Source of the DNA: Opitutia bacterium UBA4506
GTDB taxonomy: Bacteria; Verrucomicrobiota; Verrucomicrobiia; Opitutales; Puniceicoccaceae
NCBI GenBank assembly: GCA_002388665.1
Contig: DGMY01000056.1
Span: 1-40,884, forward strand
Reading direction: 5' to 3'
DNA length: 40,884 bases
The stretch's first letter is position 1. Every line of letters starts with the position of its first letter. Under the pieces are notes generated by a model that was not told the origin of the DNA, ran no database searches, and was given only the letters and a program-made list of their open reading frames with translations. The translations under genes were made by a program, and so were the position numbers. This document shows, one piece after another, positions 24,216 to 32,849 of this stretch.

Positions 24216-24737
24216 ATGTCAATTCGTTTCAGGCTTTGTGGACTTCTTTACCCGCTTCGTAGTCCGGCAATCTGGTTGTTGCTGGTCTCGATTTCATTGG
24301 GAGGCTGTGGTGTCGGATCGAAGCAAAAACTGCAGGTACAGACCGAGCCAGTGGGTGCATTTGTCGACATTGACGGGAAATTTATTGGCAATAGTCCGGT
24401 CGATTTAAAGGTGAATCGCCAGGTGCCTCACAGTGTAGTCGTTCGGAAGGTCGGTTTTCTTTCCGAGCGCGTCATGGTCTACCCATCGCTTCAGGAGGGG
24501 GGCGAGCCCAAGGTGGTGTTTGGCCCGTTGCGGGAGTCCGGATATTACCGGAATCTCGAGCCAAATCCCGTCGTAGTCGAGATGGTCTACGAGGGCCTTG
24601 CCAACTATGGCGAGACTCTTACCCAGGAGGAGGCCGAGGCACTAGTGGTTCGGATCCAACGCGAGCGGGAAGAGGGACAGTTGTCGGATGGCGATGCGGC
24701 GATTGCCCTTTCGCAGGTCCAGGACCGGATGCAGTAG
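24216..24737 (+). CDS. PEGA domain lipoprotein
   Basis: A protein of about 173 residues, with the start placed at ATG 24216 (a TTG at 24198 is possible). A type II signal peptide ends in the lipobox LGGC (hydrophobic WLLLVSISLGGC), so it is probably membrane anchored. The mature part begins with a PEGA domain (LQVQTEPVGAFVDIDGKFIGNSPVDL, then VVRKVGF), a small surface-layer-type beta fold. A charged C-terminal helix rich in Glu and Gln follows (LTQEEAEALVVRIQREREEGQ). It is divergent from mreB and upstream of rnpB. The function is unknown; an envelope structural role is a guess based on the domain. Confidence 0.8.
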   Translation: MSIRFRLCGLLYPLRSPAIWLLLVSISLGGCGVGSKQKLQVQTEPVGAFVDIDGKFIGNSPVDLKVNRQVPHSVVVRKVGFLSERVMVYPSLQEGGEPKVVFGPLRESGYYRNLEPNPVVVEMVYEGLANYGETLTQEEAEALVVRIQREREEGQLSDGDAAIALSQVQDRMQ

Positions 24738-24853
24738 TAATGCCTATCCGCGGCGCGTGAGGGAGGTGCCCGGTTTCTCCGGCGCAGTCCACCAGCTCCA
24801 GGGCTGCGGTGATCGGAGTTGCTTTTCAGTAGTCGCTACGTAGTCTACGGGCC

Positions 24854-25234
24854 GATCTTTGAAGCATGGGCATTCGCTTCTCCCTCGCGGAGGAGAGGAA
24901 AGTCCGGACACCACAGGGCAGGATTCCCTTTGAAAGGAGGGGCACGTTGTCGAAAGATGACGTGACGGATAGTGTCACAGAAAATATACCGCCTCGTAAG
25001 GGGTAAGGTTGAAATGGTGGGGTAAGAGCCCACCGCCCGGAGGGTAACTGACGGGGCAGGATAAACCCAATCCGGTGCAAGGCGAATAGGGGATCGGGCG
25101 GCTCGTCCAATGGTCCCGGGTTTAGCTGCATTCCGCGCAAGTGGAAAGGTCGATGCATGTCGGCCTAGATGAATGAATGCCATCCCCCGTTTCGACAGGG
25201 GATACAGAATCCGGCTTACAGTGCTTCAGAGATC
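24854..25234 (+). ncRNA. rnpB: RNase P RNA, bacterial type A
   Basis: The catalytic RNA of RNase P, which matures tRNA 5' ends. The universal core is readable: GAGGAAAGTCCGGACACC (24895-24912), the ACAGGGCAGGAT block, GGTAAGGTTGAAATGGTGGGGTAAGAGCCCACCG, GGTGCAAGGCGAATAGGGG, TAGATGAATGA (25166-25176) and the 3' ACAGAATCCGGCTTA (25204-25218). The ends are set by a 13-bp P1 helix pairing 24854-24866 with 25222-25234 (one G-T pair). Exact termini may differ by a few bases. It lies between the PEGA lipoprotein and the FMN reductase genes; no other gene is seen in 24738-25310. Confidence 0.96.
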
Positions 25235-25310
25235 TCCTTTTTGGGGAGTTAGTACCCATGGAAATGCGATTTCGTTTTGCTCTTCGGCCCGAGTCAGCGA
25301 CAGTAGGGTC

Positions 25311-25862
25311 ATGCGTTATTTGATTGTGAGCTGCAGTTTGCGGGAAAACAGCCGGAGCCGCGTCATGGCAAAGTTGACCCGTGACGATCTGGAGGAATCC
25401 GGGGCCGAGGTGGATTGGCTCGATTTGATCGAACATCCCCTTCCGTTTTGTGATGGAGGTGCTGCCTACGGAGACTCCCGGGTCGGCCCAGTCGCCGAGA
25501 AGTTGCGGCGCGCCGATGGTATTATTATCGCCGCCCCGATTTATAACTACGATGTCAATGCCGCCGCCAAGAATCTTGTCGAGATGACCGGAAGGGATTG
25601 CTGGTCCGGGAAAGTGGTAGGCTTCATTGCAGCGGCCGGAGGGTCGGCGAGTTACATGTCTGTTTTATCCCTGGCCAATAGCCTCATGGTTGACTTCCGC
25701 TGCGTGATTATTCCCCGCTTTGTCTATACCGATGGAGCTTCTTTTGCCGCCGATGGGCAATTGGAGGACGCCGGGATCCGCGAGCGCATTCGGAGACTGG
25801 GAGGAGACTTGATCGGCTTTACCGAGGGCCTGTCGGAGGCGTTAAAGGCTGAGAGAGGCTGA
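25311..25862 (+). CDS. NADPH-dependent FMN reductase family protein
   Basis: A 183-residue flavodoxin-like fold protein. The start is ATG 25311 (Met-Arg-Tyr-Leu-Ile-Val); a longer in-frame ORF begins inside rnpB and is rejected. The FMN phosphate loop is SCSLRENSRSR (about 7-17), and the family loop IIIAAPIYNYDVNAAAKNLVE contacts the isoalloxazine ring. FIAAAGGSASYMSV is the third flavin-binding segment. Relatives reduce FMN, azo dyes, quinones or chromate with NAD(P)H. Nothing nearby points to a specific substrate. Confidence 0.88.
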   Translation: MRYLIVSCSLRENSRSRVMAKLTRDDLEESGAEVDWLDLIEHPLPFCDGGAAYGDSRVGPVAEKLRRADGIIIAAPIYNYDVNAAAKNLVEMTGRDCWSGKVVGFIAAAGGSASYMSVLSLANSLMVDFRCVIIPRFVYTDGASFAADGQLEDAGIRERIRRLGGDLIGFTEGLSEALKAERG

Positions 25863-25937
25863 TCGCCACGGGGGAAGCGTTCCGGAGAAAGGCTCCATTA
25901 TCTGCGGGCCGCTCAATTCGTGGCCTTCGCGGGCCGC

Positions 25938-27044
25938 TCACTCCGGTGCCGGTGGGCTCAAAGGAAAGGAGAGCGAGACATTGGTCCCGCGAGTGTCGCG
26001 GCAGTCGATGGAAAATTCAACGCCGAAGAGTTCGGTGATCAATCGGACTAGATAGAGCCCCAAGCCCACTCCTTGCTGTTCCAGTTCGCTTCGATCGAAT
26101 TGGGTGAAAGGGGCCACATTCTTAATCTGTTCCTCAGTCATCCCAATTCCGTTGTCGATGACACTGATGACGTAGCGATCCCGCTCTTCGTAGCCGGTGA
26201 GAAAGATCGCCTCGTGGGGATCGGAGAACTTGAGGGAGTTGTCGACGAGCTCGATGAGCATTTTGTGGAACAGATCCGTCCCGATCGGGAGCGCCGCCGG
26301 TGTCATATTGATCCTGACGTCCTTCGTTCGCTTGTGGCGGTCACACAGATCGTCAAAAAAAGTGGGTTCGAGGGGTACCTGTGCGTAGTCTTGTAGATAG
26401 AGTTCCAGCCGTCTGGGGTTCCCCAGGGCGAGGCGAAGCTCGTAGTAGAGGAGGTAGTTCTCAATCAGCCGAAAGAGCCGCAGGCCGGACTCGTGGAGGA
26501 TCTCGACATTCTCTTCGAGCTCCAGGGGACTGGGAATTCTCCCGCGCCGAAGGCTGTCCATCAAGAGGTCGGTAATGCCGAGGATCCCGTTGAGGGGCGT
26601 CCTCAGCTCGTGGGGCAGAGAGATCAGGTGTTGCTGGTCGAATGCCGCGGTCGCTTTTGAGCGCCGATCAAATTTCTCGAGCTGGCTCCGGATGGAGGAT
26701 TCCAGCTCATGCATGTTGAAAGGCTTGGTGATGTAATCGTCTGCTCCCAGGGCCATGCCTTGACGCATATCGCTGCGCGACCCCCTGGCGGTGACAAAAA
26801 TGAAGGGTATGAGGTGGGTCGATGGGTGGCGCTTGAGGTGTTCCAAGAGGTAGAGGCCGTTCCCGTTCTGCATCATGATGTCGCTCACAATGACATCGGG
26901 TTGGTACAATTTCGCATTTTCCAGCGCCTCTTGTCCCGATCGTGCGGTGTATACTTCGAACCCGACTTCCCTCAAATAATCGGATGCTACTTCGAGAAGA
27001 TTGGAATCATCTTCAACCAGTAGGACCAACGTTTTGGGAGTCAT
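25938..27044 (-). CDS. Receiver domain-histidine kinase fusion
   Basis: A 368-residue soluble signalling protein with an N-terminal receiver and a C-terminal kinase. The receiver has Glu11/Asp12/Asp13, phosphoacceptor Asp55 in VIVSDIMM, the switch Thr in FVTARG, and Lys107 in ITKPFN. HisKA has LISLPHELRTPLNG with His145. HATPase_c has LIELVDNSLKFS, VIDNGIGM and GVGLGLYLVRL. There are no transmembrane segments and no DNA-binding output. The receiver therefore probably gates the kinase, with input from another kinase and output to a regulator elsewhere. It stands alone, divergent from def. The 237-bp gap between them shows no other feature. Confidence 0.9.
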   Translation of the reverse strand: MTPKTLVLLVEDDSNLLEVASDYLREVGFEVYTARSGQEALENAKLYQPDVIVSDIMMQNGNGLYLLEHLKRHPSTHLIPFIFVTARGSRSDMRQGMALGADDYITKPFNMHELESSIRSQLEKFDRRSKATAAFDQQHLISLPHELRTPLNGILGITDLLMDSLRRGRIPSPLELEENVEILHESGLRLFRLIENYLLYYELRLALGNPRRLELYLQDYAQVPLEPTFFDDLCDRHKRTKDVRINMTPAALPIGTDLFHKMLIELVDNSLKFSDPHEAIFLTGYEERDRYVISVIDNGIGMTEEQIKNVAPFTQFDRSELEQQGVGLGLYLVRLITELFGVEFSIDCRDTRGTNVSLSFPLSPPAPE

Positions 27045-27281
27045 GTCGAGTAGGGTACCGATTTATAGGTGGCGATTGCCTGGGTTACTTCTCTGCGTGG
27101 AGAGAAAATAGTGCGGGCGAGTCATGATGGAAATCGCAGAACTCATAGAATAGTGCTGGTTTACCCATAGAATGGGGCTGGAAAAGGCGGGGCAATGTTT
27201 TTGTTTCCAGTCGCGAGCGAGTGGTAGAGCAATATTGATTTTTGCGTGACCTGGCACGGCGCTTTCGAGAATATAGGGCCT

Positions 27282-27866
27282 ATGGGATTGCGCGTTACAC
27301 AGTACGGTGAGGGGGTTCTTCACGAAAAGGGCGAGAAGATTACTCAGTTTGATGCAGAGCTGAAGAGCCTGGCTCAGGAAATGTTAGTGACGATGGAGGA
27401 CCATGCCGGGATCGGCTTGGCGGCGCAGCAAATTGGAAAAGCGATCTGCCTATGCGTGGTCGATTTGGGCGAGGCGGCCCACGATACGGGGACCGCTATT
27501 TTGGATAGTCGCCCGGTTCCTCCGCCTATTTTAATGCCGCTGGTTCTCGTCAATCCCCGGATCGAGCTGCCGACTCCAGTGGATATGGAGATTATGGAAG
27601 AGGGCTGCCTGTCCTTTCGCCAGGTGCGCGGTGATGTAATTCGTCCTGAAAAGATCGAGGTGTTTTATCAGGATTTAGAGGGAGAGTCTCACCATTTGGT
27701 CTGCGAGGGCCTGTTGTCGCGCTGCATCCAGCACGAGGTGGACCACCTTAACGGAATCCTCTTTATCGACCGGATGACCAAGCCCGATTTTGCCCGAATT
27801 CGCAATAAGGTGCGAAAGCTCAAGCGTGTGGGGCAGGAGGACGATCCCCTGCGGTCCAACCGTTGA
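27282..27866 (+). CDS. def: Peptide deformylase
   Basis: A metalloenzyme of about 194 residues that removes the N-formyl group from new proteins. All three motifs are intact: GIGLAAQQIG, EGCLSF (metal-binding Cys) and QHEVDHLNG (two metal-binding His and the catalytic Glu). The start is ATG 27282 (Met-Gly-Leu-Arg-Val-Thr-Gln-Tyr); a GTG at 27246 is possible but adds non-homologous residues. There is an insertion between the first two motifs (about DTGTAILDSRPVPPP). The 3' end overlaps the convergent NUP-like gene by 47 bp. Confidence 0.95.
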   Translation: MGLRVTQYGEGVLHEKGEKITQFDAELKSLAQEMLVTMEDHAGIGLAAQQIGKAICLCVVDLGEAAHDTGTAILDSRPVPPPILMPLVLVNPRIELPTPVDMEIMEEGCLSFRQVRGDVIRPEKIEVFYQDLEGESHHLVCEGLLSRCIQHEVDHLNGILFIDRMTKPDFARIRNKVRKLKRVGQEDDPLRSNR

Positions 27867-28794
27867 GGACTGCCGCGGCGACGCGGTACCCGTTCTCGAG
27901 TGCGAGGGAGAATCCGGGGAAAAACGCTTCCTCCTCCTCGCCGATGAGGGTAGATACCGAGGGTTCGCCGGCGGGTGGCCGGGTAAAGTTGCTGACCGTG
28001 CGAAGGATGAGAACTTGTTCCCACCGTACTCGACCGCGATTCGCGAGGTAGCGGAGGGCGAAAAGGGTTCCGCTGTCTTCCATGTTGGAGGTGTGAAACC
28101 GGCTTTGTCCCTTGGTAAACATCTCCACCCATCGGTTTGCCCATTCATTCATGTGGTGGCCGTGCCAAAAACGAACGGCCGACAAGGTGGCACCGATAAG
28201 GACTCGAGGGGAACTGGCTGCCGCGGGGCTTTCTGCATAGCGCGCCCCTTCTGCCTGCGCTTGTTCTGAGCTTGCCAAAGGAACGTTGCGAGTGGTCTCC
28301 ACGGCCCATTCGAGGATGGGTTTGGATAAGGGGACAGATTCATAGCGCGATCCAAAGACACCATCCTTGCCAGCAGGTGGAGTATAGGGGGCCTTCGCTC
28401 CGAGCGGCAGAAGGCCGGTTGACCATTCCGGTGGAATCTCGCGACCGTCGATTTCCCACGCCAGGTCCCCGTCAATACACCAGTCCGCCCATACGGGTGA
28501 GCCCAGCGGAGTACGGTCCGGATCGCCACCCGCAATTCCGGCGACGAGCCAGAGCGTCTCGGAAAAATCGAATCGTGGATCCATCCCAAGGGCCGTGATC
28601 ACAGTTGCGGTTTGGACTGCCCCCACGCCGGCGATGACGGCGAGGATTTTGCCGGCAGGGTCTGAGAAGAGTTGGTTGGGTAGGGGGGAATCGTCGAGGG
28701 GTTCTAGCTGAAACCGTTCTCGAAATCGCGAGAACTCACCCGGACTTCCGTCGTCGGGCTCGAACAGCGTAATCAGAACCGCTTCAGGCTTCAC
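27820..28794 (-). CDS. Purine nucleoside permease (NUP) family protein
   Basis: A 324-residue protein of the NUP family. The name comes from fungal purine nucleoside permeases, but the fold is like nucleoside phosphorylases and no membrane segments are seen, so an enzyme is at least as likely. Recognisable blocks are VLITLFEPD at the N-terminus, VAGIAGGDPDRTPLGSPVWADWCIDGDLAWEIDGREIPPEW, SNMEDSGTLFAL, and ILRTVSNFTRPP. The GTG start overlaps the exosortase stop by 11 bp. The 3' end overlaps def (opposite strand) by 47 bp. No secretion signal is visible at this start. A guanine deaminase-like gene 6 kb away suggests purine salvage. Confidence 0.85.
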   Translation of the reverse strand: MKPEAVLITLFEPDDGSPGEFSRFRERFQLEPLDDSPLPNQLFSDPAGKILAVIAGVGAVQTATVITALGMDPRFDFSETLWLVAGIAGGDPDRTPLGSPVWADWCIDGDLAWEIDGREIPPEWSTGLLPLGAKAPYTPPAGKDGVFGSRYESVPLSKPILEWAVETTRNVPLASSEQAQAEGARYAESPAAASSPRVLIGATLSAVRFWHGHHMNEWANRWVEMFTKGQSRFHTSNMEDSGTLFALRYLANRGRVRWEQVLILRTVSNFTRPPAGEPSVSTLIGEEEEAFFPGFSLALENGYRVAAAVLNGWTAGDRPPAPHA

Positions 28795-29692
28795 TTTTTT
28801 CAGGGGTCGGATCGGGGCGGCGGGGGGAGTGGCCGAATCCAGCGATCAACCACCATTGGAGCCCGAGGAATCCGTAGAAAGTAATGGTGCCCACGACTTC
28901 ATGCATGAGCATATATTGGTCGCCGACCATCGGGGCTAGACTGACAATGATGAAGATCCGGATAAGGTTCCCGACCATAGCGACAAAGAGCGCTGCGATG
29001 ATCAGAAGAATCGTGTCGAGGATGGGTACTCTCCGATAGAATACGATCGCTGCAGTGAAAAGCAGGCAGGTGCCGAGTAGGCCGAATCCATTGCACTCCG
29101 CTGCGACATGGAACGGGCGCCCGTTGACCACCAAGAGCAACATCGGAACCCCTTCCTGAGTGATAAACCCCAGCTCCGTATCGTTCTGGAGCCATGAGAA
29201 GATCTGAGCGGACCAACGCCCGGTGATAATCCGCAGCGGCATGTCGAGCAGCGGGAGACTGACCAAGAGAGCGCCGAAAAGAGAGAAGGCGATGAAGAGA
29301 GAGTTGAGCAGTCTGCGGCTCTCCGGTTCGAGTAGGATCCCACCGCAGGCTCGGAGAAAACAGCTGATTGAGACAAAGAGGGCGAAGATGGGCGCGATTC
29401 CGCCGGGAAGAGCAAAGGAGAGCCCGGCCGCCGCGAGTCCAATTGCCGCCCAGATGTAACCGTCCTTGTCGCCCATATCCGCACTCGCGAATTTTGGGCG
29501 GAAGTCGTTGAAGAGATATAGGCCCAATAGCCCGAGCAGAATCGCTAAGTTGGCAACCTGATCGGCCTCACGCAGAGGCTCGGGAAGGGTTGCGTAGAAC
29601 CAGACGATGAGCCCGACGGCCGCAGCCGCGAGAACGAGGAACGTCGGTCGTTTAACTCGTGCGACCGCAGTCTGGCTTAGGCTTAAGCTCAA
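28784..29692 (-). CDS. Exosortase/archaeosortase family protein
   Basis: A 302-residue polytopic membrane protein with about seven to eight hydrophobic helices. It carries the exosortase catalytic triad: Cys in AAECNGFGLLG, Arg in VGNLIRIFIIVSLAP, and His in MHEVVGTITFYGF. Exosortases process proteins with PEP-CTERM-like C-terminal sorting signals for surface delivery, often together with exopolysaccharide genes. Here no PEP-CTERM protein or polysaccharide gene lies in the window. The TTG start overlaps the stop of the E1-E2 gene by 3 bp, and the stop overlaps the NUP gene start. The subtype was not determined. Confidence 0.85.
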   Translation of the reverse strand: MSLSLSQTAVARVKRPTFLVLAAAAVGLIVWFYATLPEPLREADQVANLAILLGLLGLYLFNDFRPKFASADMGDKDGYIWAAIGLAAAGLSFALPGGIAPIFALFVSISCFLRACGGILLEPESRRLLNSLFIAFSLFGALLVSLPLLDMPLRIITGRWSAQIFSWLQNDTELGFITQEGVPMLLLVVNGRPFHVAAECNGFGLLGTCLLFTAAIVFYRRVPILDTILLIIAALFVAMVGNLIRIFIIVSLAPMVGDQYMLMHEVVGTITFYGFLGLQWWLIAGFGHSPRRPDPTPEKSEA

Positions 29693-32600
29693 TCGGTCAG
29701 ATCGAAAGTCTCAAGATTCTGTTTTACCTCGCTGATAAAGGACGCAGCACCGGCGCCATTGATCCAGCGATGGTCGAATGTCAGCACTAGGCGCACGACC
29801 TCACTGGCCTTCTTCCCCTGGCTGGCGGAATCGAGCTCGTAGTGAGCCGAACCGACAAAGAGGGTTGCGATCGAAGGCGGGACGACGATCGGCGTCGCCG
29901 ACTGGACGTCGTACTGGCCCATGGTCGAAAGAAGTACCGGAACGCGGGTCTTGGGCTGGAAGCGACCCTTTCGGGTATCATCAACGGCTTTCCGGAAGAG
30001 TTCGGCAAATTCCGGCCATTCCCGGCGGTTGGCGTCGGGGACAATCGCCGTACCCAGCCGGTCGTCGGGGAGGGACACTGCGATCCCGAGATCGAAATCA
30101 CCAATCGAGCGGGGCATTTTACCCATCAGGAGAGTGTGGGTGAAGCGGCGGTGCTTCTTCATCGCCTGAACCAAGCCCCAGCCGACAATCGCCGATGGAC
30201 TCGGCGCCTTGCGGTTTTGCTTCTTGATCGACTCGCGCAGCTCCCGGATCGGTTCCCATTTGGCTTTGACCATGATGGTCGCCGGGACGAGGCCTTGCAT
30301 TTGCTGGATAATCTCGGCGGAGAGTCCCGAAGTTTTGGCGATCTCGCCGTTGGCCGCTTCGTACTGCTTGAACCGGCGAATATTTGCCGCTTCGTTCTTG
30401 CTGGCATCCGCTACGGGGGCCTGCTCGACTTCCTTGACCGAATCGTATGTGCATCGAGCGAGATCGTCGCCGACCCCTACCTCATCACCTTCTTCAAACA
30501 GCCATTCGGAGATGAAGCCGCTCTCGGCAGCTTCGATCGGGAAGACGGCCTTGTCGGTTTCGACTTCGCAGATCGATTCGTCGGGTTCGAAGGTCTCTCC
30601 CTCCTTTTTGAAGAGAGTGAGCAGGCGAGCTCGGGTAATGCCTTCACCGAGGACCGGAACCTTGATCGTTTCGGACTGGGGAGCCGGGGGAGGAACTTCT
30701 TCCTCCTCCATGATGAGCTCCGGCTTGGGAGGTGCAGGTAGCGCCGAGGCGGGCTCTGTAATCGACGGAGAAGTTTGGGTGGAAACAAGAGTTCGAATCG
30801 ATTCCAGAATCTCCTCCGAGTCCGGCAGGGCCGTATACTCGTAGGTCGGGTGGAATCCAATCGGCGTGTTCTCCCGGGAAATGATCTTTGGTGACGCTTG
30901 CAGCCGTGGCCAGATATCGGGGATGGCGATCACCTCGGATACGATGGCTTGACCCACGCTGCAGGGGCCCGAATCTTCCTGAACAACGAGGAGACGACCG
31001 GTTTTGCGAACTGAATTCATCACCGTCTCGCGGTCCCATGGAACAATGGTTCGCAGGTCAATCAACTCGACTTGGGTGTCGTCACCCAGCTTCTCGATGG
31101 CCTCTTCGACCAGCTCGATGCAATTGCCCCAGGCGACGACGGTTACCATGTGGCCGGTTCGGCGAACACGGGCTCGCCCGATCGGCGCTGAGCGGATCTT
31201 GTCCGGAAGCTTTTGCTCCTCCCACATCAAGTGTTTGGGGATGAGCACGAGAACAGGGTCCGTCGACTGGTTGGCGCTCCAGATGAGGCCAGCAGCGTCC
31301 TCAGGGGTACTGGGGACGACAATGGTCAGGCCGGGGAGATTGGCGAAAAGACCCTCGCTCGAAGAGCTGTGCCAGATCGCGCCACCGGGCAGGTATGCAC
31401 CGTAGGGGGCATAAATGACTGCCGGGCATGTCCATTCACCAAAGCTGCGCCAGCGGAGATTGGCCAAATTGTTGGCCAACTGATTCCACCCGGGGCTGAT
31501 AAAGTCGATGAACTGAATCTCAAAGATAGGCTTCTTGCCGTAGCAGGCCAGACCGCAGGCGAGACCGAGGATGGTCGACTCAGCGACCGGAGAATTTCCA
31601 GCCCTCTTGGGATCAGCTGTAGAGAGTCCTGCAGTCAGGCGGAAGACGCCACCCTTCGGGTCGGCAATATCCTGACCGTAAAAAACAGCCTCTTTGTTCC
31701 GCTTGAGAACTTCTTTAAAGGTTTTGTTGACCGCGTCGAGCAGTCGCGCGCGTTCCCCCAACTCGACCGGTGGTCGCTGGGCGATGGGAGGCGCGGGATC
31801 GGTCAGGTGTAGGCTGACTTCTGATTCCTCGGGGTCATCGGCTGATCGAGCCTGAAGATAGACCTCCTTGGCATCTTCTTTGGCCTCGTCCTCAATTTTC
31901 TCAATCTCCTCGAGGGTCAGGACTTCCTCGGCGATGAGTTCTTCCTTGAGGAGTCGGATCGGGTCACGTTTTTCAGTGTTTTCGATCTCATCTTTGCCCC
32001 GATAGAGGCGATGGTCGTCGGCACTGGAGTGAGAGGTCCCGCGCTCCAGATCGAGCCAGAGGAAAGTGGGTCCACCGCCCGAACGGGCTTTGGAAACGGC
32101 TTCTCCGGCAGCTTTGTAGACTGCTTTGACGTCGGCCCCATCGGCTTTGACCCAGCGCTCGGAGTCCATGACTCCCAGGGCGAGCGGATTCGCATCGCGA
32201 TTTGGGGTGCTGATGGCGATTCCGTTGTCCTCGACAATGAAAATCACGGGGAGGTTCTTTTCGATGGCCACACAGGCGGCTTCAAAAAAGTCTCCTTGGC
32301 GGGAGGCGGCTTCACCAGTCGTGGCGATGACGACATTGCTCTTCTCATCGAGCTGAATCCCCCAAGCCAGACCACAGGCGGGCAGGAGGTGGGAACCAAT
32401 CGGCGATGGGTGAGACCAGATGTTGTGCTTGCGGGAGCTGAAATGCCCGGGAAGTTGGCGCCCTCCACTGGAAGAACCCCGTTTTCCAAAAAAGGTGAGT
32501 GCGATGTCGTGGGTGGTCATTCCACGGGCGAGGACTAGAGCACGGTCCCGATAATAGGGCGCGAGAAAGTCGTCCTCCTCCATGTGGAGGGCCACGGCCG

Positions 32601-32781
32601 CTATCGCTTCGTGACCGATGCCTCCGACGTGAAACCAGCCGTGCCCTTGACGGAGCAGGCTTTGTTCGCGGAAGTCGCCCATCCGGCTTTCGATCATGAG
32701 CCGGAATAATCGCAATTTCGTTTCGCGATCAATGTCGCGGTGACTTTTTGAGTTTGGCGATGCCATGAAGGGGCGCATCAT
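29689..32781 (-). CDS. Fused 2-oxoacid dehydrogenase: E1 alpha-E1 beta-lipoyl-E2
   Basis: A 1030-residue three-component fusion. E1 alpha is about 20-330, with the thiamine-diphosphate region TTGEAASRQGDFFEAACVAI and VEDNGIAIST. E1 beta is about 340-665 (AVFYGQDIADPKGGVF, FIDFISPGWNQLANNLANLRWRS, LIDLRTIVPWD). A Pro/Glu-rich linker (668-704) leads to one lipoyl domain (705-780) with lipoyl Lys744 in EVETDKAVF, then the E2 acyltransferase core (about 810-1030). The E2 active-site motif is DHRWINGA with His1004; Asn1008 replaces the usual Asp. No peripheral subunit-binding domain is visible between lipoyl domain and core. Similarity is closest to branched-chain/pyruvate complexes; the substrate is unresolved. 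E3 is not in the window. It is the first gene of the unit with exosortase and NUP. Confidence 0.92.
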   Translation of the reverse strand: MMRPFMASPNSKSHRDIDRETKLRLFRLMIESRMGDFREQSLLRQGHGWFHVGGIGHEAIAAVALHMEEDDFLAPYYRDRALVLARGMTTHDIALTFFGKRGSSSGGRQLPGHFSSRKHNIWSHPSPIGSHLLPACGLAWGIQLDEKSNVVIATTGEAASRQGDFFEAACVAIEKNLPVIFIVEDNGIAISTPNRDANPLALGVMDSERWVKADGADVKAVYKAAGEAVSKARSGGGPTFLWLDLERGTSHSSADDHRLYRGKDEIENTEKRDPIRLLKEELIAEEVLTLEEIEKIEDEAKEDAKEVYLQARSADDPEESEVSLHLTDPAPPIAQRPPVELGERARLLDAVNKTFKEVLKRNKEAVFYGQDIADPKGGVFRLTAGLSTADPKRAGNSPVAESTILGLACGLACYGKKPIFEIQFIDFISPGWNQLANNLANLRWRSFGEWTCPAVIYAPYGAYLPGGAIWHSSSSEGLFANLPGLTIVVPSTPEDAAGLIWSANQSTDPVLVLIPKHLMWEEQKLPDKIRSAPIGRARVRRTGHMVTVVAWGNCIELVEEAIEKLGDDTQVELIDLRTIVPWDRETVMNSVRKTGRLLVVQEDSGPCSVGQAIVSEVIAIPDIWPRLQASPKIISRENTPIGFHPTYEYTALPDSEEILESIRTLVSTQTSPSITEPASALPAPPKPELIMEEEEVPPPAPQSETIKVPVLGEGITRARLLTLFKKEGETFEPDESICEVETDKAVFPIEAAESGFISEWLFEEGDEVGVGDDLARCTYDSVKEVEQAPVADASKNEAANIRRFKQYEAANGEIAKTSGLSAEIIQQMQGLVPATIMVKAKWEPIRELRESIKKQNRKAPSPSAIVGWGLVQAMKKHRRFTHTLLMGKMPRSIGDFDLGIAVSLPDDRLGTAIVPDANRREWPEFAELFRKAVDDTRKGRFQPKTRVPVLLSTMGQYDVQSATPIVVPPSIATLFVGSAHYELDSASQGKKASEVVRLVLTFDHRWINGAGAASFISEVKQNLETFDLTD

Positions 32782-32849
32782 CTAAGTAGATGGGATTGAA
32801 CTCAAGCGGTTTTCTACTCGGGAGTTCGGGAATTTTCGGTTTTCGGCGC

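Noticed and set aside
25222..25256. Intrinsic terminator after rnpB (CTCC-TTTTT-GGGGAG)
   Set aside because: The stem is only about four pairs, overlaps the P1 helix and is not followed by a T-tract.
25173..25310. Longer N-terminus for the FMN reductase
   Set aside because: The extension lies over the 3' end of the RNase P RNA, and flavodoxin-fold homology begins only at Met 25311.
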